64,000 nucleotides of DNA from Mycosarcoma maydis. Lineage: Eukaryota > Basidiomycota > Ustilaginomycetes > Ustilaginales. A model generated the notes under the pieces. It had not been told where the DNA came from. It did not search any database and worked only from the letters and a program-made list of their open reading frames with translations. Of this stretch, positions 27,876 to 38,700 are shown piece by piece (the stretch's first letter is position 1; each line of letters opens with the position of its first letter). The translations under genes were made by a program, and so were the position numbers. The DNA is taken from the NCBI RefSeq assembly GCF_000328475.2, contig NC_026488.1, positions 1-64,000 on the forward strand, written 5' to 3'.

Positions 27876-28676
27876 TCATGCGGTAGTCTCGATAGCAATC
27901 TGGCGAGTCTTGGAATGCTCCTCCTTCTTCTTCGGAATTTCGAGTCGGAGCAGACCATCGTTGAAGCGTGCCTTGAGGCTGGCATCGTCGGCCAGGTTGG
28001 CAGTGGGAGGAAGCGTGAACGAGCGGCTGAAAGATCCGTAGACACGCTCAGAGACCAGAGCGTGTCCCACCGTGCCCACCTGTCCTTCTCCATTGTTGTC
28101 TTTCTTGGCTACCTGAGTCGATGAAGAGTCATCGGCGGCTTCAGCTGCGTGCTTGCCATCCGTAGCCGACGGGGCATCGCGAGATTGCTGACTGCCATTG
28201 CTTGTCGAGGGCTGCGAACTGTACTCGCTCTTCATCGAACCCTCGAGCGTCAGTCTGCGCCGGTCGGCGTCAACATTAATTTTGAGGTCCTCCTTCTTGA
28301 CACCGGGGAGTTCGGCAGTCAATACAAACCGGGTATCCTCTTCGTGAAGATCCACCTTGGGGCCAGACCAGATACGGTAGTCGCCCGCGTTGACGTTGGG
28401 TCGACTAGCAGCGGCCATGGCAAAAGGGTTCATCGTCATCAGGTCGCGCAGAGACGACGATGGGAACAGGTCAAAGTCGTCCAAGGGCGAAGCGAAAAAG
28501 CTCGAAGGTCGGAGGAGAGACATGTTGCTGCGTGACGTCGAGATGGATCGTTGGGGTGCGGTGTGCTTGAGTGAAGAGACGCTTGCGAGAGGGCTTGTGC
28601 GTGGGCGTGAAGCTGTGTTTCGAATGATAGAAGAGATCTGCTTGCTAGGCAGTGGAAGTCGGAGCGCTTGACGCAT
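27876..28676 (-). CDS. Small heat-shock protein (Hsp20/alpha-crystallin family), possibly mitochondrial
   Basis: A 266-residue, intronless chaperone. The alpha-crystallin domain starts at about residue 105 (WSGPKVDLHEEDTRFVLTAE, LPGVKKEDLKINVDADRRRL) and resumes after an insertion with YGSFSRSFTLPPTANLADDA, LKARFNDGLLRLEIPKK, including the conserved GLLRLEIPK end strand. The insertion between the two halves is about 65 residues, Ser/Gln/Asp-rich and disordered. The first 50 residues (RQALRLPLPSKQISSIIRNT...RSISTSRS) are Arg/Ser-rich without acidic residues and look like a mitochondrial presequence. A second Met at residue 52 (MSLLRPSSFF) resembles the normal start of cytosolic Hsp20s, so two products from two starts are possible. 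The ATG at 28674-28676 is the first in frame; the codons upstream have no ATG. I saw no clear nGAAnnTTCn heat-shock array by eye. Confidence 0.9.
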   Translation of the reverse strand: MRQALRLPLPSKQISSIIRNTASRPRTSPLASVSSLKHTAPQRSISTSRSNMSLLRPSSFFASPLDDFDLFPSSSLRDLMTMNPFAMAAASRPNVNAGDYRIWSGPKVDLHEEDTRFVLTAELPGVKKEDLKINVDADRRRLTLEGSMKSEYSSQPSTSNGSQQSRDAPSATDGKHAAEAADDSSSTQVAKKDNNGEGQVGTVGHALVSERVYGSFSRSFTLPPTANLADDASLKARFNDGLLRLEIPKKKEEHSKTRQIAIETTA

Positions 28677-30689
28677 CAAATTAGGAGCTTGCAAAGTACA
28701 ATAGCGGCGGCGTTAATCGCGTGGTGTTGTGCTTGCGTGTCTTGAGTATGTCTGAGTCTTGTTGGAAGATGCTGAGGGAAGGAGGGAAGCGTGAGAAACG
28801 ATCTCTTCTTATACCTTTCGACCGTCTCTGTTGGTGTTATAGCATTGCTCGTCGATGTTGCTCACCACGATGTCCGTCGCCAAGCATCTTCCTCGCGACT
28901 CAGCCTCAACAATGATACTCTGCTCGTTTCTGCTTCCTTCTCTCTAACGGTCACCTCATTTCTTTGTGCGAGGCGAACGCTCAGGAATACTCTCGATCTT
29001 TCGCTCGCAACTCGTGTGACTGTTGCTGCGGACGATTGAAGCGCTTAAGGGCAAGACCGTGGCAGTCTCCAATGTTGGTTGACAGCTCTCGCGAAGTCAC
29101 GAGTCGTTTCACCTTTCGCTCTTGTGCTTCGTTTCTTGTAATTTCAATCACAGTACAGATTTCTCGCGCGCTTTCTAGACGATTCTACACCTCACCAGGC
29201 GCTTCCACTTTTCTTGCGCGTTCCTCACACTCGTGACTTTTGTCCCTGAAAATAATAATTTCCTGTCTTGTCTTGTTTGGGTGACTCAGCCGGCTGGACC
29301 ATTCGTGTGCACGATTGTGTTTTGCACTACCTACATGCTGTACTATACTCGTGACTGTATGTTGTCTTGAGCGCTCTCAACCAGCTTCCGGTCTGTCTTT
29401 GTTCCCACGCCACGGTATCACGCAGCTCGATCCTTGTGAGCATACTTCGCAAGCAAACGATATGGCTTACTGTTTGGATGGTTATTGCACGAGGTCTCTG
29501 TGCTTTTGTTGACAATCGTGAATACAGTCGTAATGTCAACCGTTCCATACCAAAAAAATGCCAGAAGAATGGAGAAACCAGCAGGACAGTCTAAAGCCCT
29601 CTCAAATCACGAATCACGGATGATGCAACAGAGGCCGTGCGTGGTGCGTGGTCCGTGGTCCGTGATCCGTGATCCGTAATCCGGAGTCATGAATCGTGAA
29701 TCGTGAATCGTGAATCGTGAATGCTAGAATGCTAGTTAACTCATTCACGATTACATCAATAAACTTACTCACAGGCTGCCACCTACCACGGATGCGTGCT
29801 GTCACAGTCGTGAGTCTGTGAGAACAGAACCCGAATCAAACAGAAATGAAACAGAAGCAACCATCCAGAATTTTTAGACAGCACAGCAGTCAACTATTGA
29901 ATCATCGTGTGACAATCGTGACTCATACCTTCACGGTTGATAATCGTGAATCTGTGAATCTCGATCTCGATGGTCACTATTGGCTCACCTCGTAAAAGGG
30001 TTACCAAAGCTCAGGGAGGAAGAGACGATCTAGGCTGCACAACTCGTGACTTGCTCTCAGCCAAGGGCGCTTCGATCCCGAAACCCGCAGCACTGCACAT
30101 GCAGGTGCTGTACACAGCTGCCTACAGCTGCATGAAGCGGAAGAAAGAGCCGCTCTGAGGACTATAAGGGTCTTCACAAACTCTCACCCAAAGCCGAGGT
30201 TGCCGTGGTGCCGCAGATCCGTAGTCAAGCAGACTTTGGCTTTCCCGTCACCCCTGCAAGACACGGGGAGCTGACGCAGCACCTTCGACGGGACCGTTCC
30301 CAGAATGACGTTGCAAATACCTGAGCATGATTCACGATTTGGTCGCATCTTTCGTTCTGCGCTACTCAGAGGTCACCAGCGTCCCTTCGTACTAGAGAGA
30401 TGCGCAACAGGTGTGAGCTGGGGAACGCAAATTTGACAAAGAGTTACTTCGACCTGCTGCAGGAGGTTATCATTGTCTATGATATCATTCTGGAAAACTT
30501 TTACAACGTAGACCAGAGTGGGTTTCTCCCCGGTCGAAGATAAGCTGAGAAGGCCATTGCGCCGCAGCGGATTGGCAGGGACCTGCGCTTCCAGTCTCAT
30601 CTAAAATCAGAGAGATCATCACCCTTTATGAATGCATCGATGCACGCGTAAAGCCTCCACTAACGTACTCACGACTGTAATTCATGTAG
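28677..30689. other. Two-kilobase gene-free region with heptamer arrays
   Basis: Starts with the presumed promoter of the small heat-shock gene. I recognise no coding gene or RNA gene. Heptamer-family sites are frequent (about 29097, 29230, 29345, 29513, 29605, 29691-29721, 29745, 29810, 29905, 29945, 30046, 30330, 30670). The stretch 30060-30300 has more even, CG-richer composition but only short frames. Confidence 0.45.
29650..29721 (+). repeat. Two adjoining heptamer arrays: CCGTGRT and GAATCGT units
   Basis: The left part reads as successive 7-mers CCGTGGT, CCGTGAT, CCGTGAT, CCGTAAT. The right part (29691-29718) has four perfect GAATCGT units followed by GAAT. Both are permutations or variants of the CGTGATT/CGTGAAT family. 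Confidence 0.9.
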
Positions 30690-32727
30690 TACTGACTGTA
30701 ATTTCGGATTACTGAGCCCCACCAAAATGGTGTGAGTAGTGTGGATGGATCGCGTCTGTGCCTTCACTCCGTCCCTGAGCCCCCCCAACCGACTTTTTGA
30801 TACGATTGCGGACCCTGCATCCGGCGTTGCAGCCACTATTTGCCGCCTGCTGTCAACAATATCCTGCATTCCCAAGCTCACAATGGCCGGTCCTAGCATC
30901 CCAAAGCGGTAAACGGCAGCTCGAACAGCATCCGCCGCCGAGCGCGATGCCAAAGAAGACCGGCTGCAGCTAGCCGCTAGCGAGCTTGGCAATGGAACAT
31001 ACTCCAGCATTCGACAAGCGGCTGCAGCCAACAATGTGCCCGAATCAACGCTACGCCATCGCGTTCAGGGCCGTCAGCCCTTGCTCGGATCAGCATGCAG
31101 GCACTTACTCCGGCTGCCGAAAGCGCGCTTGTCGACCATATCCGGCTTAGTGCCTACAGCGGGTACCCTCTGACGCCCGCACAGATCCGAGAGTACGCCA
31201 ACGCTGTCTCGCGTCGCATTGGCCAGACAGGGCCTGTCGACGTTGGGCGCAATTGGCTGCAGGGCTTCCTGCTGCGGCACCCCTCAATTCGCCCATATTG
31301 GTCTCGCTGTCCTGACAATGTACGGCTCACAGGAACAACAGAGGAGGATGTACGCCAATGGTTTCATCGTCTTGGTGAGATCATGCGTGAGTACAGCGTG
31401 GCGTCAACAGACGTGTTCAACATGGACGAGACCGGCTTCATGTTTGGCCTGGGTGCTAGCGAGCGGGTCGTTGTATCTACTGGTGATCTGGCATCTCGGT
31501 TTAGCGCGCAGCCAGGAACCCGAGGGTCGGCCAGTGTTATTGAATGCATTGGAAGCGGTGGCCAGGTACTACCGCCGCTCATCATTACAAAGGGGAAACA
31601 CCGCACTGTTGGTGAGCAGCGTCGCATGAATGGCATCCCGGCTTCCTGGCACTTGTCAGAGTCGGATTCCGGGTGCATCAATAGCGAGCTTGCTGTCGAA
31701 TGGGTGGAAAACATCTTGGACCCTCACACACGGCCGTCGACGCCATCACACTGGCGTCTGCTCATCATCGATGACCACCAATCACACACAAGCAAGCCAT
31801 TTTGTGATGCTCTTTGGTCGCATCGTATCATCCCATTCGTGCTCCCACCCCACACCACGCATGTAATGCAACCGCTTGAAGTTTCGATCTTTAGCCGGTT
31901 GACATCAGCATATCGGCGTTTGGTCAGCAGCGCCGCAGAGAGCGTTGGCGCCACCATCGACAAGGCGCAGTTCGCAAGCTTCTACGCCCACGCACGCGAG
32001 ACAGTTCTAACCCAGTCAGCAGCCCGGAAGGCCTTCTCGGACTTGGATATCTCAGTCAACCCAGACCCACACAAGGTTTTATGCCGTCTAGCTCTCCAGT
32101 CTACGCCATCCGAAGCTTCTAGAATGCCACTGCAGGCGATCTCGATTCCACGCTCAGAGTCTGCTTTCAACGCTGCCCTTGACGCCGCGCTCGCTGCCCA
32201 CGCTCAGGATCCCAACTCACGCGTTGCACGGGACTTGAAAGAGATAACTAAGCAGGCATACGAGACAGCTCAAGCATCTCATGCGATTCTAGAAGCCGAA
32301 AAAACCATGCTTCTAGCTCACCAGTAACGGAAGAGCAAAACACTGGCAACAGTGGGACGAATGGTGAAAAAGGGCGATCAACGGTGCTCTCGAAAGAAGC
32401 CATGATCATCCGAGAGAATTCAGAGCGAGATTGGGTATCGAAGAGACCGGTAAGGCTGCAAAATGGGCAAGGAAGCCGCCAGCAGGAGGAGGAGGAAGAG
32501 GTAGCACCTCCTATGGCTGCAGTCTCTGAAGGCGACTCCGAGTCTGACAATGGCAGTGATGCTGTTCGGACATCAACAACAACACTATCTCCACCTCCCA
32601 TGCAAACCTTTGTCAATAATCCCGACGTTGACCCTCTCAGCGCCATCAGTGATCACGACAAAGATGCCGTTGGCTTTTTTGAAACACTATGCTGGAATGC
32701 TGTACAAAGAACAAGTGACTCGTGACT
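30690..32727 (+). mobile_element. Decayed pogo/CENP-B-like (Tc1-mariner superfamily) DNA transposon
   Basis: The internal sequence is a transposase of the pogo/jerky type (HTH psq plus DDE superfamily endonuclease) that is broken in several places. Outer limits are approximate: I found no clear terminal inverted repeats or TA target duplication by eye. The left side has a duplicated ACTGTAATT (about 30676 and 30697) and a CACCAAAATGGTG hairpin near 30722, which may be terminal remnants. The right side runs to within about 30 bp of the stop codon of the BEACH gene. Confidence 0.7.
30883..32725 (+). pseudogene. Broken pogo-like transposase (HTH-psq + DDE endonuclease)
   Basis: Three reading frames together give the family order. 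The first frame (from the ATG at 30883) carries a psq-type HTH, SIRQAAAANNVPESTLRHRV, but has an in-frame TAA at 30910-30912. The sequence then shifts frame near 31090 to an open stretch 31095-32327. This holds LTPAQIREYANAVSRRIG (second DNA-binding part) and the DDE core: Asp in FNMDETGF (codon 111 of this stretch), Asp in LLIIDDHQSH (226/227), and Glu in HVMQPLEVSIF (262), where pogo relatives usually have Asp. The C-terminal charged region continues in a third frame (about 32380-32725). An active transposase is therefore unlikely. I saw no strong TpA excess of the kind RIP leaves, though the stop could come from a C-to-T change. Confidence 0.85.
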
Positions 32728-32752
32728 GATGCGTTGCTGTTTGAGGGCGTGT

Positions 32753-35700
32753 CTACATGTCAAAGTAGCTGGAGCTGCTAATCACATCATGACACTGAGG
32801 ACAGAAGCGTTGATGAGCTGCAAATTTAGTGTGCGATGCGGCACATGCTCCGCAGAACAGTCCACCGCAGCCAGCACAGCTTCGACGTCCTTCCAGTATG
32901 CCGAATCGTTTCGAGCAGCTTAGATTCATGCAGTGCGACGAAAAAGAGTCGGGAATCGCTACAGCGTCTCCGACCAACGTCCACTGGTACAGCCGACCAT
33001 GCTCGTCGCCCGTCAGCACCATCTTGGGCGTCGTCGCAATCGCTGTGATCAAAGGCCGTCCCTGCAGGTCCAAGCTTCCACTTGCACCGCTTGCACCGCT
33101 TGCCACGCTTCCATCAGCACCTAATCGATCGTGATGCTCGAGTACATGCAATGGCGCAAGTCGCCATAAGGGTGTCTTCACTGCTGCCGCTTGATGATCG
33201 CTTCCCACTGAGACCAGTCGTCCCCGCTTCTGCGCTTGCTTTGATGAAGTCGCCGGACTTGCAGATGACGACGGAAGCGCTTCAGCGGACGCATCGTGTG
33301 CAGACACGGCCTCCCATGCAACCACCCTTCCGCGATGGCCAGTCAGAAGTACGCCGAGTCGGCCCACGTGGTAGTCGCGCTCGAAAAAGCTCAAGCTAGA
33401 GATGGGCTCCGAAATATTGGCGCTTGTCGCTAGACACGCGAGCAGCTCTCCGTTGATCGACCAAAGTCGTACTTCGGGACCACTTGCCGTCGCTAGGTGG
33501 CACGTCTTTTCGTCAATCGCAACCAGCTGCACGCCCGAGTCGTGTCCGCGCAGCGAACGCACGTACGTTCCCCGGTTGAGATCCCAGACGATCGCAGTTC
33601 GATCTTTGGAACCGGTCAGCACGACGCTCCACGCCGACGAAGCTGCAACGCACATCACCGTGTCATCGTGCCCTCGCAACAGCGTCCACAATGTTACCTC
33701 TCGCTTGGCACCATCCACCTCCCAGATGCTCACCATACCGTCCGAGCTTCCAATCACGATCGAGTCGGCACGCGCCTGCGCCATGCAGGTGATTCGGTCG
33801 GGCGTCATCTGCTCCACCACTGCCAGAGGCCGTTTAGCATCACGCGAGCTATACATACGCAGACTTCCATCCAGGTGGTCTGCAGACAGGGAGACACCCG
33901 ACTTGGGCAATATCAGGTAATCTTTAGGCGATGCGAACGCTCTTTCAGGGTGGAAGGGGTAGATGAAATGCACCGCGTTCTTGAGCGTGCGGATCGGTGC
34001 AATCCCTTGCACAATCAATCGCGGATGTTCAAGCATCCCGAATCGGTCCGATGCCGACAGCGAGGCGTGAAGCCTTCGCAAACGCTGAGGGTGAGGATGG
34101 TGGAACAACTTTGACGGGGTTTGACCAAAGTTGTGAATCACCTGAGCCGCTGCTTGACGCTCCATGGGCGATTCAATGGAATCCAGGTCCACCGCGTCTT
34201 CATAGCTGAGCGGATGGAAGACGTTGGTGCTCTCCACTGACTCTTCTCCTCGCGATCGGTAACCGAATATCAAGTCGATCCAATGATGTAGCCGTTGCGA
34301 AACATACTCGGATTCGAGCGCCTCTCTGTGCTTCAACACGAACAAACGCGGATCGTCCTTTGCCCATGGAGGCAGCTCGACATCGTCAATGACCTCACCG
34401 GCCTGAGTGATGCCAAAATCGAATCGGTTCGTGTTGCGCAGAAACTCTGGCAGATAAAAGAATTCGGGAATGAGTTCGCGTACGTCGCCACGAGAAAGTT
34501 CTGACGCTGACATCCACGCCTTAGCGATGGATCCAAATGTACGATCTGCCAGATCAAAGTTGCCACCTTGTAGAGCCAGCAGTAGTCGCTCAAATGGCCG
34601 CGTTCGGATCAAGAAGCCGCAGACAGTTGATGCGGTCGAGTAATGCGTTCCGTAGTGGAACGGCACCATGTCTACTTCTTGCAACTGCACATAGCGGTCC
34701 TCGAATTCCTTTCTGCGGATGGGCGTCTGGGCTCCCATTGGTAGCTCGAGCTTCCGAAAGCTCGCTGGATCTTCGAGATTGAGTTCGTCGCTGACATAAT
34801 CTGCCAACACCCACGGAAAGCATGGGAACTGCGTTAAATCATTCATCGATCGTCCTGCCAGCGTGTTGAGTGCCATGAGGTACGCAAAATTGCTCATACG
34901 TCCTTCACGCCATGCGGTGGTCATGGATCCCCAGCCGGCAGACCGGCCTAACACTGCCCCAGCTAGACGGGAACCCAGACCGGAGGGAGATATAGAGGAA
35001 GACGAAGATGGTCCCCCGCTTCCTGCACCTCGTTCCCGGATGGCTTCCCGCATCGTTTCAGCGGCCGCAACGGCGGAAGGTGCACGGATCTGCAGTTCTC
35101 GATGCATCTTTTGCGCGGTGGCTGTCTCCGGACAGACAAGTAGACAGCTCTGGCCATCTTCGAAGAATATCTCGACGGCGGTGCGGCGGTGCAGCCATGA
35201 CCGACGATGACAAACTTGCAACGTCGACCAGGGCCACTTGCGCGTTTGCGCGTCACCCTCGAGATCGCGGACGAGATCGGATGGCTTGGAGGCGTCGCTT
35301 GCCAGAGTCGCCATAACAAGCGCGTCACGCTCCTCGGCTGGCGCCTCCCACACATTGATCAGCTCGCCGTTCGGTCTTTGAAAGTAGTCATCCATAAGAT
35401 AAACGCACAGCTTGCCGAGGATCAGCAAGCAACCCCTTGATTCTATGCCGACCACGCGTGAGGTGTTGAAGACCGCCTCAATCACGTCACCGCGTTCAAG
35501 AGAGCGGAGCACACGGCGGTACTTGTCTTCGTGAAAGAGTTCGCTTGAGGTCTCTGCAGCTGCAGTGCCTGCCGAATCAATGATGCCTGCGGAGGAGTCT
35601 GGATCCTCCTGGACGCCTTCACCATGACTTTTCGGAGCGCCGGATCTCGCCAAAGATGGAAGCTGATCAATGTTGACTGTATTGTCATCTGCGCTACCCC

Positions 35701-38700
35701 ACACGTCACCGTGTGGCTCTGTCTTCGATGCATACGAGTCCGTGCCGGACGAGGGATCAGATAGTTGAGGCGCGACCAAATCCGTTGGTCGGACAGCAGA
35801 CTCATCCAAGAGCCGCAGCTTGAGGCGAATACGATCGGGTCCCTCTGTAGAATCCAGGCGCCATACGTCTTTGTTCGAGTTGGCACCTCTACTACTTGTC
35901 AGAGTGCCTTGGAGCAGTGCACGCTCCCGCGTAAGGCTAGCTTGAAGCTCACGCCATTGCATGGCGGCAAACGTTTGCATCTCGTGCAGATCGTTGACAA
36001 ATTTGGCCCTGCGAACGTCCTCGGCCTCGACCAGGCTAGCATGCCAGGCGATCAGGCGGTTCTCCGTACTCCTAACCACCTGCTCTCGCGTGTCGACGCG
36101 TCGGAGAGATTCATGCAGCTCTTGCAGTCGCTCCATGTGTGCAGCTGTCTTGAGAGTCTCTCGAGTCTTCGATATGCTGTTCCAAGCAAAGTCATACGCG
36201 AGATCAGCTCGATGTGCGGAAATCTCTGCAGTGACGTTTTCGCTGGCTTCGTGAGCGATGGGAAGAGCATGCTTTTGCTGTGTTTCGTTGAACATGGTCA
36301 TCGCGTCACCTTCGACGATGGCAGGTCTGGCCAGGGCTACGAGATTGAACAGTGTAAACGTCTTGACATGCGCATCTGCCGTAGCCTCTTGGTCTGGCTT
36401 GGAGGTGACAGTTTGCAAGACGAAAAGTAGTCGATTAACCAAGCACTCGAAAAAGGTACGGTCCTGGTTTGCTGGGTGCAAAATTACTTCTTGACTTTGC
36501 AGTACCTCGTCGAGTGTCTGGATGTGGCGATTCTCGTTGGCGAGACGAAGCAACACAATGCGGTTCAAGCTAATGAACAGTGTTGCTACGGCTCGATTGA
36601 CATGTTTGGCTGTGTCGTCGGTAGTTTTAAGAAGAGCACTGAGCAGGTCCAGTGTGGCTTTATAAAGCTGTTCTTCAAGCTTGACATTTCCGGACAGAAT
36701 CTCTTCGGAAGCTGTCTCGATGAAGAGGGCGATAAACTCGGCGGACGTGATTGCTCGACGTGGCTGGTCGGAGATCACCAGCCTCAGTTTTTGTGCTATT
36801 GCGGCAAGAAGGTTGCAGCGGAAGGTAGTCTGTTGTGCTAAGTCTGTTGGAGGCAGAGCCTGATCGATGGCTGACAAAATGGCGATCGAGTGGGTCGAAA
36901 GCAATGAATCGACGGCAAGCTGCGCAAGCAAGCTGAGCAAGGACACTGCAATGCCATAAACTCCCTCCTGAGCGGATGCTGTTGCTTGTGCCTTTGCCCC
37001 AATGGGTGTATCTGAATTCTTGTTGAGTGTGAGAGCGTTTGTCAAGCCCATCGTAATCACAAAATCAGCTTGGCCAACGAATATAAAAATGCAGTCGATC
37101 AGCCCACGGAGAATGATCGGCGAGAAGAGAAGCTCTCTGAACTCGGCCGATCGATATCCATACACGCAGAGGAGCTCGGCGGTCTCGTGAAGCATAGTCG
37201 TCTCTCTAGAAGCTTGCGCAGCTTGCTCCAAAGCTTTGATATCGACATTCATCGACTGGCTACGTTTTCGGATGTGACTTGGTCGTGACGTCACGGGTGG
37301 CACAACGGATCCTTCAAGATCGCTCGATTGGGAGTTGAACGTGGAAGTAACAAGATGGGCTGCGCCAGATGTTCGTGGAGGTAGGGACCGAAATTGTCCG
37401 CCAAGCGATGTGTTTCGCTTTGTTGCTGCGACACGCATGCCCTCTTTCAAACAAGACAAGATCGCTCGCAAAAGCGGAGCGCAATAAACCGATTTTGCCT
37501 GTTCGTGATCGTTGGGTAGAGGCACAAGTGTAAGCAAGGGCGGGAGTGTCTGCGGCACGTCTAGTCCAAACAGTGCTGACCACAACGTTGGCAGGAGCGA
37601 GGCGATCGACCAAAATCGGGGCAGGAGTCGTTCAAGCACCTTGAAGCCTCCTGAGCTGCTCAGACGCTGAGCGTAGCCAAGTTCGGGGAGCAGCAAGAGG
37701 CGGGCCAAAATGTGTAGCGCTAACTCGGAAGCTCTCTTCTCAGCTCGTGGGTGGAAGAACAAAAGAAGCCATTTGACATTGACTGTGTCAGCAAAACGCA
37801 TCAGATGGCTGCGCCGCTCCTGAAGCAAATCCGTCAAAAGTTCAAACATGGCAAGCGCTTGATGCGTTGCTTGCGGCACGGCTGCTGGGACAGACGATAC
37901 ATCTACTGCATCTGTTTTTTGATCTCGACTGCAGCCCAAAGCATTGAACCCTACAGCATGAGCTGCTACACGCCGAGACTCCATCGTTGCCGCACGCTGC
38001 GGTTTTGGCCTGGCCGAGGACATCGATAACGACGAAGACGACGATGCAGCAGATGAAGCGTGTTGCAGTGCGGCGGTGCGGCACAATTGTGACGCCAGAT
38101 ACGAAGTGACAATGCGCACAGAGGGATCGGAGAATGAAGAAGCTAGCAAGGCGCGTAACGCATCCAATAGCGCCGGAGTGAGCTCGGCAGAGTAGAGGTC
38201 GGAGTGGATTGCGTGGACAAGCTTCTTGACGATTTGCATCTTAGCCACCCGCTTGGCGTTGAATCTCCTGTGCTTGGAGACGCGGAGAAGCAGGTGAAAA
38301 TGCTCCAAATGCCGACGTTGCAGCTCTTGATGGGTGGATGACCATAGCTCAAAATCGAGCATGACGATACGATAAAGAAAAGGGTTGATGAGGAGGGAGT
38401 CATCGCGATTGACACTTTCGGCTGGATCGATGCCCACCGCACTAAACACGACATCGGCAATCTCATCGTTGAATAGGTGGGCTTTGTTGTGCAGAAGCGA
38501 CCCGAGCACTTCATAGCCTTTGCGTCGCTCGACGTCCTCGCTCAATCGCCATGACTGCGAGACGAGCTGAGCAAAGAGGCGCAACGTCTTCGCGAGCATG
38601 TTCGGCGTTTCAGCATCAGAGATGAGGCGCAGCAAGATTGCACATCCCCCGAGCTTCCAGATGACCTCGTCGAGAGGTTGCGGCACGAGTAGTGCGGGAT

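Noticed and set aside
30060..30300. Possible tRNA or other structured RNA
   Set aside because: I could not assemble an acceptor stem plus a T-loop (GTTCRANNC) in proper order; no anticodon arm found. A covariance search would settle it: a tRNAscan or Rfam hit would overturn this rejection.
30669..31034. 121-codon minus-strand frame over the transposon left end
   Set aside because: Antisense to the HTH part of the transposase remnant; no resemblance to a known protein.
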